Source: Spirometra erinaceieuropaei
Taxonomy: Eukaryota; Platyhelminthes; Cestoda; Diphyllobothriidea; Diphyllobothriidae
Length of the DNA stretch: 64,000 nucleotides
Reading direction: 5' to 3'
NCBI GenBank assembly: GCA_902702965.1
Contig: CACRXP010000616.1
Location: 233,468 to 297,467, forward strand
Positions 24,330-34,319 of this stretch are shown piece by piece. Within the stretch, counting starts at the first letter, position 1. Every line of letters starts with the position of its first letter. The translations under genes were made by a program, and so were the position numbers. The notes below the pieces were generated by a model that had not been told where the DNA came from, did not search any database, and was given only the letters and a program-made list of their open reading frames with translations.

Positions 24330-25005
24330 TTTTGAGACGTTATACTTTTAGGGCATTTAATGTTAAATTTTTACATATGAATCCACACAGGTGAGTGGCT
24401 TTCGGAGATATTTGTCGGACGTGGGAAGATAAATCAAGGGTATTTGTATAGCTGAGACCTAAATCTTTACCGATTGGGCCTCCGTTATTTCATTGTGCCC
24501 GAATATTATATGGAGAAGTTTGTGTGGGTCAAAGATCAGGAGATGGCATTTTCGAGTGAGAAGGGTATCTGCCATTGACTACTCCATTCGTTGAGATTTC
24601 TGAGGTAGTTTTCAATTGTTCTGTGAATACTGGTTACTGTATTCCCGTTATATGCATACGCAAGTTTCGGGTAGTTGACATATAAAAACGTCTTAACTGA
24701 TACTGATATAAACAATAAGTTGTGAATATATATGAAGAATAGAAGAGGCTTATGATTGTGCCTTGAGGATAGGATTTAAGAAGGCGGGAAGAGGTTGCCT
24801 AATTCAATGACCTTTTATATTTATCAGTAGTCTTTTATTGGGAACTTTGTCAGAGGCCTTATTGAGATCGAAGTATATTGAAGCTGCCGCGTTTCTACCA
24901 TCTGTAATGCTGGGAACGAATTTCAAAAAAAGTAAGATGGCAGGAATGACATGACCTTTTAGGCAAAAATGCTTGTCGAGAGGGGGGAATGAAGTTGGCA
25001 TTTAT
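24330..25005 (-). mobile_element. Non-LTR family 2 fragment, degenerate
   Basis: The minus strand carries SIYFDLNKASDKVPNKRLLI (RT A-region; intact relatives read YFDLSKAFDKVPHRRLL). The lower-coordinate part matches the family 2 thumb region at DNA level: GATATGAATCCACAC, and TATTTGTATAGCTGAGACCT against the 28.5-kb copy. Large deletions and stops are present. Confidence 0.7.
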
Positions 25006-25040
25006 GGCACGTTTCACTTTCTCGGCATAAATGCACCGTT

Positions 25041-25300
25041 ATGGTGGTCGGCGATGGCAACCAATCACAGCTAAGTTATGACGGTCACGATATAAACCTG
25101 CTTGAATTTATTACGAATCTGGGAGTATCATCCTCCCAGAGACTTCATCTTTCGGAGAACTGTGCCCCAGTAGTCTCCAAAGCACGCAGAACGATCGGGG
25201 TTATCCTCCGAAATTTTTATCTAGCGATATTAAAATACGCTTCTATAAAATGTGCACCAGACCTGGCTTCGACTACCGTTTGCTTAAATTAAGCCACATG
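25041..25300 (+). mobile_element. Non-LTR RT C-terminal fragment (family 1-like)
   Basis: The open frame reads QLSYDGHDINLLEFITNLGV followed by SENCAPVVSKARRTIGVILR. It parallels the family 1 segment YYIDGTRLETVERHRDLGVW then SEHCRKMVQKATSTL. It is truncated at both ends. Confidence 0.6.
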
Positions 25301-25472
25301 TGGGCTACCGAGCAAAATAAAATAGAATTCATCCAACAGCCAAACGATCGCTCCCAAGTTGTCCATGTCGATAGCCAGCGGTCGCGGAGGGAGAGATTGA
25401 GAATGGCGTTCTCCAGGATTCCCAACTGTGCTCTGTGTGTTTCATCGTATAGTAATAGTTTTCCTTTTAAGC

Positions 25473-26262
25473 TCCTTGAGGGCTTTGTCAAAAGTAAGGC
25501 AACACTCGCCATATTAGTAAAATGTAAACAGTGCTGACAGTAGTGCTGTGTACGAATAGACAAGTGCACAGCGAAACTTAGAAATTATACTGTGCAAATT
25601 TGGCAACGTTTTTCATAACTACCTGCGATTTGCCCTTTCGCATACGGCACTGTTGATAATAATACCCAAATATGTCAACTTGTGAGTTGTTTTAGAAAAA
25701 GTGGTGAAGTACGAACGGAGTGATAGGAAAAAATAACTTCCCAAATAAAAACAGAGAGGAGAGTTCAGGGAGCCCTTACTTTCAAAAAATATTCAGAAGA
25801 AAAAGCTACTTTCCGAAGGGACATAGAGGAGCATGTTAGGGTATTCCTGCGGGTAGGATGAAACTATCAAGGCAAATCAACAAGTGAGAACGAAGCGTAA
25901 TTATTAGTGAGCCTGAGGATGCTGGACGGTGGCAGACCTAGAGTAAGGCTGACAATGGGGAGAGTGGGGTTGGACGCGGGACCTCGGCATTCCAGTGGGC
26001 AGAACGGAGCCCGAATGAGAATTAGCTGCGAGCGAAACGGAGGTGTTTTAGAGCGTGCGTGTCAGTATTATCCCATTGTTTTCCTGAGAGGTTTGCTATG
26101 GATGACATCGCGCTTTGCGAAGGACACGATGCATGGTCTTAAAAAATCAAAATTTCTGCTGAGAGATCGTGGAAAGCAAAATCACATGCGGAGAGGGAAA
26201 TGTAAGCGGATAAGTTGACTGGGCGGCGGCGCCTTAAGCGATCAATGGTTCCTTTTCAAAGT
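25473..26262 (-). repeat. Inverted-pair repeat, copy A (790 bp)
   Basis: The segment reappears in reverse complement at 45323-46109 with only a few base differences seen, for example GCCTTAAG against GCCCTAAG and CGCCATATT against CTCCATATT. Both copies contain the same 103-codon open frame, at 25907-26218 here. The part around GATGCATGGTC and GAGAGATCGTGG resembles the 3' UTR of the family 2 copy at 44.1 kb, so this may be a 3'-UTR-derived piece of a related element. On that basis its sense strand would be minus. No terminal inverted repeats were seen. Confidence 0.8.
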
Positions 26263-26269
26263 CACGGGA

Positions 26270-27062
26270 AATCTGCTCTTTACCAACTACCTCAACGAAC
26301 TGTATTGGGATTTCGGCCTGTTTACTGGTGATATTGTGCTCTGGGCCACCATTGTAAATAGCGTCGAAAAAGAGTGTTTGTAGGCGAATTTAACCTGACG
26401 CAGCCAATGGTTGAATCACTGACTCTTTTCCTTTTTATGTGAACGGATTCAACACTTTTGGGGTCGACGGAAATATGTTTTCATATCTGAAGGTTTGGCG
26501 TCCGAATGCCATATAATCATGCCGAGCGGACGCCCAGAATGAATTGAGAGTGGGGATTACGATTTCAGGTTGATAACCGTTCGAGGTGACAATCCTGTAC
26601 ATATTTCAGCAGGCTTTTATACCCCTGATGAATGCTGTTTTGCCGAATTCTTTCCGCCGCTTTTGCTACCGCGCTTGGATTTCGTCATCCAAGCCTGCAG
26701 ACTCTGGACAACTGAGGATCTCTCTGTTCTCAAGAAAGCTCAAAGTTCGAAGATAAAGCTTACTGTCCTATGAAGCAGGACCGCTAAATCTCAATTTGTT
26801 CCCTTTAACTGACTGGCAGATACGAGGTAACCTGATGCAAACATTCTGCAGCATTCACAACCAGAGCTATGGTCTCGTGCTTGCATACTTCAACGAGGTG
26901 ACAGACGCGATGAACCTGCGAGGGCCTCCACTTGGACTATCTGTGACTACGGACAGACTGGACGGATGGAAGTTCTTTTTCTTTTTCAGATTGGTAGAAG
27001 CTTCGTATGTTTTGACTGAAGATGCTTTGATGGGACACCGACGGGACTTTAATAAAAAAATA
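26270..27062 (+). mobile_element. Degenerate non-LTR copy with 3' terminus (family 1-like body, family 2-type end)
   Basis: RT traces start near 26,290 (YLNELYWDFGLFTGDIVLWA, a decayed FADD box). They continue with QACRLWTTEDLSVLKKAQSS and LFPLTDWQIRGNL, like the family 1 C-terminus. It ends with GATGGGACACCGACGGGAC and TTTAATAAAAAA, which is the terminus typical of family 2. Its 3' end faces that of the minus-strand element starting at 27,113, so the two are tail to tail. Confidence 0.65.
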
Positions 27063-27913
27063 ATTTACAAAATAACAATTAAATTAATTAAATCAAATTA
27101 AATTAAATCCGTATAAGATAAGATAAGATAATTTTTTATTAAAGACCCGTCGGGGTCCCATCAAAGCCAGTTAAAATAAATTTGCATGTCAGTTTTAGAC
27201 GAGGTAGGCAGAATCTTTACAAAATGCAATTCATAGTCTCTGAATTAGTAGTCCATTGAGAAACATGATAAATGAGGGGTGAAAAAAACTCCATACAAAA
27301 AGTTAAAAATGATTGGATTAATTTTACAGGAGAAAAAACCCCTCAATAAAAATAATGACAGAAAAAAGCGAGCAGGACTGGCCTGTAGGTGGCGGTATAT
27401 AACGGAATGTTGTCGGTCATCGTCAGGGTAGCAATAAATCTCAGCCTTGAGGGGTACGTATGCGGGTCAGACAGGACTGGCCTGCATGCGGTATTGTATA
27501 CGGGATTCACAATTAAGATCGTCTGGGCCGGATTGATACGCCGCATTAGACTATTCGCGTCAAAGACGTCAGACGAGAGGAACCCAGATGCGATCGGCCA
27601 CAGCACGCTTCGAGCTCAGCCGAGCAGTGGGGAAGGGAAGTACGACCAAACTACTAGTAGACGGCGAATACTGAGGGTTCCGCCCTGAGCGTTGACAGAC
27701 CACATGAGGTCGAAATGCGGGAGATGACATCAAAAACCGCGAAAATTATCGCTATGGGGAGGAGTGATGGCAGTGGATTTAGAAACCAATTCAAAACAGG
27801 GGTTTCTAATGATATAATTAAGAGTTACCACTTAATCTACCACTAAATCCCAGGAGGACCCTTCTCGAAGTTAAGAATCTGAGTGTTCGGGAATGAGACC
27901 GTTAACAGTGCCT

Positions 27914-28612
27914 TTATGCTTTCCGGTGTAAGATGTTTGCGTAATTTCGACTGGAATACCAGTAACTTAGGCGATAATCTAATTTCAGGCGGGAGATTAT
28001 TGCAAAAAAGGCATATTTGGAAGCAAACAAGAGGGAGCGCTTAGATGTAGTGCAAAGAGGCGGCGGAATCACCATGGAGGAGTTGCGTGTGGCATAAGAC
28101 CGATCCCTCGGAGTGAGAGTGTCAATGAGCGGAAGACTGGAGCTAGAGTTGATGCGAAAAAGGAAGCAAAGGCCAGCTTCGAATCTTTTAACCCACAAAA
28201 ACTTAATGTTCTCCAGCTGACATCTCTGAGTATAAGAAATACCGGACGAAGCTGGAGAGAACAGTTTCCGTGTGAAAACCCTCTGAACATTTTCGATTTT
28301 ATTACGGTCACAGGCGTTCATTAAACCGAAGAAAGGACAGCAGTATTCGAGGACTGGAAGAACAAACATTTGATAAAGTCTTAGCTTCATTTCTGGAAGG
28401 AAAAAATTATGCGATATGAATCCACATATCTGCGGGGCTTTGGCAGAAATTCTATCTGCATGAGGTGATAAAGCAAGCTTATTTGTATAACTTAGACCTA
28501 GGTCATTTATGGTGAGGCATTCTAAGAGTGGGTTATTCTGAAAAAATATGGCACTAGGAAGTGTGGCAGGACCAAAAGACATGAAACTACACTTGGATGA
28601 TGAAAACTCCAT
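27914..28612 (-). pseudogene. Family 2 reverse transcriptase, thumb and C-terminal segment
   Basis: The 232-codon continuation of the RT lies in the same frame, after the TGA. It contains INDLGLSYTNKLALSPHADR and RLYQMFVLPVLEYCCPFFGL (thumb region), then RRNRIENVQ-like and FEAGLCFLFRIN segments. A parallel segment occurs at 44350-44976. No RNase H domain follows. Confidence 0.8.
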
Positions 28613-28615
28613 CTG

Positions 28616-29098
28616 TCATGTAGAACCCCATCTGCTTAAGCGTAGTAGATCGGCATTAATTTTTTCAACACAAACATTTGCGGTGTCCTTAGAGTATGAG
28701 TAAACACACTTGAGGTCATCGGCATAAGTAAAAGTTTGCGAATTTCCGAGTTCAGTCGAAATATCATTGATGTACAGAAGGAAGAGTAGCGGACCCAGAA
28801 CCGTGCCTTGAAGTACGCCACTCGTGATCGAGTGAGGTGTCGAGTAGCTATTACCGACCATGACTTTCTGATATCGGTTGGACAGATAGGACCTGATGAA
28901 GTCGAGTAGAGGCGGCCGGATGCCGAGAGCTTTCAATTTTACTAAAAGCCGTCTATGGGGCACCTTGTCAAAGGCTTTGCTAAGATCAAAGTAAATAACT
29001 AACACTGACTGTCGCTCATTACGAACAGAAGTGATTAGATTAAGAAAAGCCAAGTGACATGTTTCGCAGGATCGTTCAGGTAAAAATCCATGCTGACT
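28616..29098 (-). pseudogene. Family 2 reverse transcriptase, palm segment
   Basis: The frame is open from 29,098 down to the TGA at 28616-28618. RT blocks are clear: DLSKAFDKVPH (block A aspartate), SGVLQGTVLGPLLF (block B) and YADD (block C catalytic pair). Beyond the TGA the same frame continues into the segment starting MEFSSSK. That stop and the upstream insertion inactivate the gene. Confidence 0.85.
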
Positions 29099-29343
29099 AG
29101 AGCTCAGACGCCGATTATATGTATGTATATTGATATATATGTATATATATGTATGTATATTGAAGGGTTACAGGCAGAGCCCTTGATGACCCTATTTATG
29201 TACAGCGCTTTCGCAAATTTATACTCAAAAATAAAATTAAATTGCAGGCATTTAAAATGCGATTGGGTCACAGTTCAATCGTAATCATAAGGTAGTGCAT
29301 GGGGTCACTGTAAATTAGTGCGGAAGATTGTATATGACAGATT

Positions 29344-32265
29344 TTACAAAACTGGCTGTGCATAGTCATGCTGTACAAGCCGATTTCTGTCGAAAACTAG
29401 ACGAGCAAGTTTTCTTTTAAACACACAAACTGTGTCAGCCGTCACCATCTCGCTTGGAAGCGAGTTCCACGGTCTGACAACCCGCTGGCTGAATGAAAAT
29501 TTTCGTCGGTCTAAACGCGTGCGCTCATTCCCGACTTTGTATGCATGGCCGCGTAGTTGGTTTGTACGGGCGAACTCAAAGAAGTCCTCTGCTCTTAATG
29601 AGCAACCCTGGCCGCGAACAATCCGGAACGTCCAGAGTAGACTGCAGTTTATTTGTCTATAAGAGAGAGGGAATAGGCCAAGCAAATTCAGCCTCTCCTG
29701 ATAAGACGAATGTTTTAGACCGTCGACCATCTTTGTCGCTCTGCGTTGCACCTGTTCCAGTAAGTTGATATCCTTCCTCATCCATGGTGAGGCTGCTGGC
29801 ATTCCATACTCTAGATGAGGTCTTACGAAGACACCAAAGAGTCTTTCGAAGAGTTCAGGAGGAAATATTTTAAATGCACGTCTGATCCAGTGTAGAGTAC
29901 TAGTTGCCTTCTGAACCATCTTTCTGCAGTGTTCTGATGGCGATAGATTTGTGGTCGTCCAGACGCCCAGATCTCTGTGTCTTTCCACAGTTTCTAACCT
30001 CGTCCCGTCAATATAGTACTGGTGTTTGGGAGAGGCATTGCGGCCGGTGTTCAGGTGCAAAACCACGCATTTGGACACGTTAAACTTCAAAAGCCATCTG
30101 TTCGGCCAAGCACACAGTTTGTTGATGTTCGACTGCAACTTCTCTGCGTCATCATCGAATTTGACTTCACTCCATATTTTTATGTCATCCGCGAACATGA
30201 GAGCCTCGCAATTCACTTCGCTGATGCAATCATTAACATAAATCAGGAAGAGTACTGGGCCTAAGACAGAACCCTGTGGGACACCACTTTCCACCTTTAC
30301 CCATTCCGAGGCAGAATCACTAACGACGACTCTTTGTAGTCTGGAGGACAGAAAACTCCTGATCCACTTAAACATTCTCCCTTGAATCCCTACATCCCAG
30401 ATCTTTTGTAAAAGGAGCCTGTGTAGGACACTGTCAAAGGCCTTCTTGAAGTCAAAAAATATGACATCTACTGGAAAACCCTTATCGGTAGCTCGTGTCC
30501 ATTTCTCGTGCGAGTAAAGAACACTCGTTAGGCAGGAGCGCCCTGGACGAAAGCCGTGTTGGGCATCGCACAATATTTTGTTCTGTTCCAGGTATTTCAT
30601 CAAGTATCTTTTGATAATGCGTTCCATTATTTTACACGCGATGCAAGTAAGACTGACAGGACGATAATTTCCGCAGTCAAGTCTTGAGCCTCCTTTATGG
30701 ATCGGAGTAATCAGTGCGCACTTCCATTCTTCCGGTAGCTCGCCGTCTTCAAATGATTTTTGAAATATTGCGGATAAGGGTTTGCACAGTTCATTAGCAA
30801 GTTCACGAAGTGCTAGGGCGGGAATTCTATCTGGGCCAGGCGATTTGGCAGGTTTCAGCCGGAGTAACTCGGCCCTAACTATGGTAGATGAAAAGAGTGG
30901 TTCCTCGGTTAAGGAGGGTAGGGAGGGGATAGGATGGGGAAGGGTACTGGGAGGAGAGGTTGGTTGGCGAATGGATGGATGGGCAAATATAGCACTAGGT
31001 TCTCGGGTGAAGACGGACTGAAAGAAGTCGGAAAGGAGGGACGCTTTAACATGGTCATCAATCTCCACTTTTCCATCTGCAGACCTGAGGGCAGGGATGA
31101 GATCCTGAGTCCTTTTAGTACTTCGTATATAACCATATAGAATTTTCGGATGCTCCAACGAATTTCGGAGTATGTTTAGTTCAAACTTCTTTCGCAGCTT
31201 TGAGGCCTCACTTTTACAGACGTTTCTTTGCCACTTATAGTCCTGTAAGTGTTCGTCGGAGCCAGTTAGTCTGTAACGCCTCCACAGACGATTCCTTTTT
31301 CTGAAAGAGGCCTTCAAGTCCGGGTTTATCCATTTTGGGCGCTTTGTGATTTTCTTTCTTCTGAGAGGACAATTGGAATAAACAATCTCTTTCAGTAAGG
31401 AACTGAAAGTATTCCAGTTGTCGTTTGCTCGACCATGCAGTTCAGTCTCCCATGATATAGCTGCCGCTTCCCTCCTCATGAGAGGATAGTCCCCTTTCCA
31501 AATGTTTCTCTCCCGCCTCTCGGGTTGGACGGGTTTGGAAAACAGTGAGTACTCGAAGTAGAGCGTGATGTGGTCGCTTGACCCTAATGGCTGTCGGTCC
31601 TGCAGATCTAACACATTTCCCTCCTCTCGGGTAAAAATAAGGTCAAGGCAGTTCGACTGCTGCCCTTCCTTGACCCGTGTTCCAAAGGTAACATTCTGGC
31701 AGAGAAGTTTGTCCGTTGCCCATTGTAGTAGTTTGTGATTAAAGCTGTCTTGTGGCCCTTGTGCAGTCCACGTTAGCCAATCAATGCCAGGAGCGTTAAC
31801 ATCCCCAACGATAAGGACATCTTTCTTCTTGCTAGCTTGGTACAGTTCGGATATGAGCATGAGATCTTGGTCAGAAGTATGGTTAGGTGAACGGTACACC
31901 ACCGAAAGCGTCAATGATCGTACGTTCTTAGTAGATATGGTAACGCTTAGCAGTTCCACATCCCGTACCGGTCTGTGTACATGAGCCATAGCGCTTAGAT
32001 TGCAAGTGACATAAATTATGACTCCTCCTCCTCGGCTTAGTCTATCTCTCCTGAATTGCTGATATCCTCTAAGGGATATTTCTGAATCTGCGATATCTTC
32101 AGTAAGCCACGTTTCTGTGAATGCCATAATGTCTGGCTTAATTTCACCAACTAAGTCTCTTAGTTCGTCTAGTTTGTTGAAGAGGCTTTGCACATTTGCG
32201 GATATAACCTTCAATGACTGATCCGTTGGAGAGGCCCGGCCTTCATTGTGACGGGTTCTGACCAC
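29344..32265 (-). CDS. Family 1 ORF2: endonuclease-reverse transcriptase, intact
   Basis: A 973-codon uninterrupted frame. The N-terminal apurinic-type endonuclease shows SANVQSLFNKLDEL (Asn24), FTETWL (Glu51), RGGGVIIYV, VGDVNAPGIDW, CLDLIFT and SSDHITLYFEY, which are all the usual catalytic landmarks. The central RT shows KSPGPDRIPALALREL, ITPIHKGG, NYRPVSLT, QHGFRPGRSC, FFDFKKAFDSV, SGVPQGSVLGPVLF and the catalytic FADDIKIW. A thumb region (LEYGMPAASPWM) and a C-terminus (WTFRIVRG) follow. There is no RNase H domain. The layout fits the CR1/Jockey group, which nicks DNA and primes reverse transcription on the target. The first Met overlaps ORF1 by 55 nt in another frame; the true start may be a little inside. 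Confidence 0.93.
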   Translation of the reverse strand: MVRTRHNEGRASPTDQSLKVISANVQSLFNKLDELRDLVGEIKPDIMAFTETWLTEDIADSEISLRGYQQFRRDRLSRGGGVIIYVTCNLSAMAHVHRPVRDVELLSVTISTKNVRSLTLSVVYRSPNHTSDQDLMLISELYQASKKKDVLIVGDVNAPGIDWLTWTAQGPQDSFNHKLLQWATDKLLCQNVTFGTRVKEGQQSNCLDLIFTREEGNVLDLQDRQPLGSSDHITLYFEYSLFSKPVQPERRERNIWKGDYPLMRREAAAISWETELHGRANDNWNTFSSLLKEIVYSNCPLRRKKITKRPKWINPDLKASFRKRNRLWRRYRLTGSDEHLQDYKWQRNVCKSEASKLRKKFELNILRNSLEHPKILYGYIRSTKRTQDLIPALRSADGKVEIDDHVKASLLSDFFQSVFTREPSAIFAHPSIRQPTSPPSTLPHPIPSLPSLTEEPLFSSTIVRAELLRLKPAKSPGPDRIPALALRELANELCKPLSAIFQKSFEDGELPEEWKCALITPIHKGGSRLDCGNYRPVSLTCIACKIMERIIKRYLMKYLEQNKILCDAQHGFRPGRSCLTSVLYSHEKWTRATDKGFPVDVIFFDFKKAFDSVLHRLLLQKIWDVGIQGRMFKWIRSFLSSRLQRVVVSDSASEWVKVESGVPQGSVLGPVLFLIYVNDCISEVNCEALMFADDIKIWSEVKFDDDAEKLQSNINKLCAWPNRWLLKFNVSKCVVLHLNTGRNASPKHQYYIDGTRLETVERHRDLGVWTTTNLSPSEHCRKMVQKATSTLHWIRRAFKIFPPELFERLFGVFVRPHLEYGMPAASPWMRKDINLLEQVQRRATKMVDGLKHSSYQERLNLLGLFPLSYRQINCSLLWTFRIVRGQGCSLRAEDFFEFARTNQLRGHAYKVGNERTRLDRRKFSFSQRVVRPWNSLPSEMVTADTVCVFKRKLARLVFDRNRLVQHDYAQPVL

Positions 32266-33390
32266 AGGAAAGACCCCTTTGTCTGGACTATTTGTCCATT
32301 TTTGATCTTCAGCCCTTTCTCTCCTCTGCCAATTCTCTCCTTCAATTCTGATCTCAGTTCTCTCATTTTCAGTCTTTCCTTCGGTTCGTAGTCTGGTTGA
32401 AAAAACACTTCCTTGTGCGAATTGCGTAAGGTCGTTCTACTTTCTAACAAAAGCGCTGCTTGGGCTTCGTTTTCCAAAATAACTTTCAGGGGTCTTGGGG
32501 ATGTTTTTAGGTCACGAGTTGGGTCCGCTCTGCCTAGTCGGAAAGCTTTTTTAACGGTGAATATTTCCCCATCCTGCAGGACGGCACTGGCGTACTGATG
32601 GAGAAGATCTAGGTCGTGCGTCACTCGTTCCTTCGGAATGCAGGACGTGGACTCTGGGGCGCCCCTTATGACAATATTTTGCTTACGATTTATGGAAGAG
32701 CTCATTACTGTCCCGTCCGCGCTAGGACGATATAATGCTACTGTAGTATTCCCGACGGCTGTTGTCACTTCGACATTTGAATGGTTTTCGGCCGGCGAAG
32801 GGAGTTTAGGGCATGGATTTTCATGTGACGTACTTGCTTCGGCAGTGGAGCTCTTACAATCATTACCCTGTTGCAATGTACTGCACGAAGGCTTATCGTG
32901 TCCTTTTCCATAAACGGATTGGTTAGGGCACTTTCCAGATGAGTTAGCCTTGTGAAGAAGTGGATTAACAGCATTGCCTTCCAAGAATAACGGCGAGTCC
33001 TTGTAGTTTCTAACAGATCTTCTGAGGGTCACCCTGGCTTTCCCAACTTTAGTGTTCGATGATTTGGCAGGTTTAGTTACTATGGCAGGTAATGGAACGT
33101 GACTTATTTTTAATGCATTAGTGTCGACCGCCACGTTATCCACCGGAACCGATTTGTCTAGAGTTTCCTCTGGAGACATAACTCGCTTCCTCTTCCTGAC
33201 TGGCTTTGACTTTTCCGCGCTAGCGCCTTTATTAGTAGGATGTTCGTCGCCGATCGATCGGAAATTTGGCGGATTATTTGGTAATTCTATCTTACTGGGC
33301 TTAAGAATAGCCATGATGATGTCCGTCAGTAGGCCTTGCTTCTCTTCTAGCGTCTGGACCCGCTTTTCAAGTTCCTTACAGCCGACATAT
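32211..33390 (-). CDS. Family 1 ORF1: nucleic-acid-binding protein, 5'-truncated
   Basis: The first Met gives 367 codons (33314-32211). The frame extends upstream without a stop into a leucine-zipper-like CKELEKRVQTLEEKQG at the junction, so the natural N-terminus is lost. A basic, low-complexity part follows (KPVRKRKRV). The C-terminal third is conserved: NIVIRGAPES, VKKAFRLGRADP, RPLKVILENEAQAALLL, VFFQPDYEPKERLKM and IKNGQIVQ. This is the RNA-binding pattern seen in ORF1 proteins of many non-LTR elements. A coiled coil plus an RNA-binding domain implies a multimeric RNA chaperone. Its copies at 21.4 and 43.4 kb confirm the family. Confidence 0.85.
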
Positions 33391-33607
33391 CTAGACAGAA
33401 GTCAAGAATTTCATTGAAAATGATCCTTGCAAGAAGCTTTGATAGAGACGGCGTTTTGTGCACGCCCCGAGAGTTATTAACATCGGACCGAGATCCTGAC
33501 TTGAAAACGGGAATGATAATTGACGTCATCCATGTTTCAGGAAAGAATCCTTTTGAAATATAAGCAGAGAATAAAGGACTAAGCAATATGGGAAGGTCGA
33601 ACGCATG

Positions 33608-34315
33608 TTAAATAATCGAATTCGGAATCCCATCCGTTCCAGAGCAGTGTGAGTATTTCAAACGGCTTATGTGTTTCTTAATGAGATCTAAGGAGACATC
33701 GATTGTACTCAGTGTCCTATCTGAAAGTGGGCGAAAGAAAGGGTCCGGATCGGACTCGGTAGCAAGGTGTTTTGCAAAGAAAGCACTAAGCAACTCCGCC
33801 TTGTCAGTGTCATCGGTAAGGAAGACTTTGTTATCATTTAGCAGGGGTGGAAGTTCGTGACCAGGCTTAGAGGAGGACCGATGATGGAAGATGTTAGCGA
33901 CGGATTTGCCAGGGTTCGAACCACTGAGAGCAATTGATTCTCTTTGCCTGTCGTGCGCTTGGCGCATCCTTGAGGCCATCTCCAAAATCTCTGAGATTCT
34001 AAGATGAACTGATAAGAAACTAGTGAATGGGTCACGCAGATGTCGCCTCAACGTTTTTAGTCTGTTCTGCAGAAAATGAGGAATAAGGGAATCCGAAGAA
34101 TTAGGCTTGAGATATCTACGCGGCACAAGCTCTAGAATGTCATTGGAAACATTGGACATGACATCACGAAGAATGGTTGCATCGCTACAAGTGAGGAAGC
34201 CACACCAATCCAAGGATCTCATATAGTTATTTATTAAGTCGCTATCTACGCAGTCGTAGTTCATGTAAGTCCGAACGCGCTTGTCTTTTTTGAAAAGGCA
34301 AGCGGTAAGCAACAA
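33608..34315 (-). pseudogene. Family 2 linker between endonuclease and RT
   Basis: A 235-codon frame after the endonuclease frameshift. It ends in the RT entry motif HISRLKYSHCSGTDGIPNSI followed by an in-frame TAA at 33610-33608. The RT continues in the same frame (33586-33395: SPLFSAYISKGFF) until the family 1 junction. Confidence 0.75.
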
Positions 34316-34319
34316 TGAA

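Larger units (their letters stand above)
27113..29098 (-). mobile_element. Non-LTR family 2, 3' half (RT and 3' UTR), split by insertion
   Basis: On the minus strand from 29,098: QHGFLPERSC, VLVIYFDLSKAFDKVPHRRL, GVLQGTVLGPLLFLLYINDI and the catalytic box FTYADDLKC. There is an in-frame TGA at 28616-28618, then an open thumb/C-terminal region to 27914 (MEFSSSKCSFMSFGP, FVLPVLEYCCPFFGL). A ~780-bp 3' UTR follows, ending GGGACCCCGACGGGTC, TTTAATAAAAAA and a short (TTATC)n tail. The 5' continuation lies at 33.39-36.55 kb, separated by the family 1 insertion. It belongs to the CR1/Jockey-like class and is inactive. Confidence 0.88.
29099..33392 (-). mobile_element. Non-LTR family 1, near-complete copy, nested in family 2
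   Basis: The minus strand runs from ~33,390 to ~29,100. It holds ORF1 (5' end missing), ORF2 intact, a short 3' UTR ending GGGCTCTGCCTGTAACCCTT, and an (ATAC/ATAT)n tail at 29,103-29,165. It interrupts the family 2 RT: one half stops at EILDFCL near 33,395 and the other resumes with SQHGFLPERSC at 29,098. TCTAG occurs at both junctions and is a candidate target-site duplication. ORF1 coiled-coil sequence (CKELEKRVQTLEEKQG) runs in frame right up to the 5' junction, so the copy is slightly 5'-truncated. Confidence 0.9.

Noticed and set aside
25907..26218. 103-codon open frame present in both inverted copies as a possible gene
   Set aside because: Two copies are near-identical because the DNA is duplicated, so conservation proves nothing. 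The composition is arginine-rich with no domain, and part matches the family 2 3' UTR.
29432..33417. Several plus-strand open frames between 29.4 and 33.4 kb
   Set aside because: All are antisense shadows of the family 1 ORF1 and ORF2.
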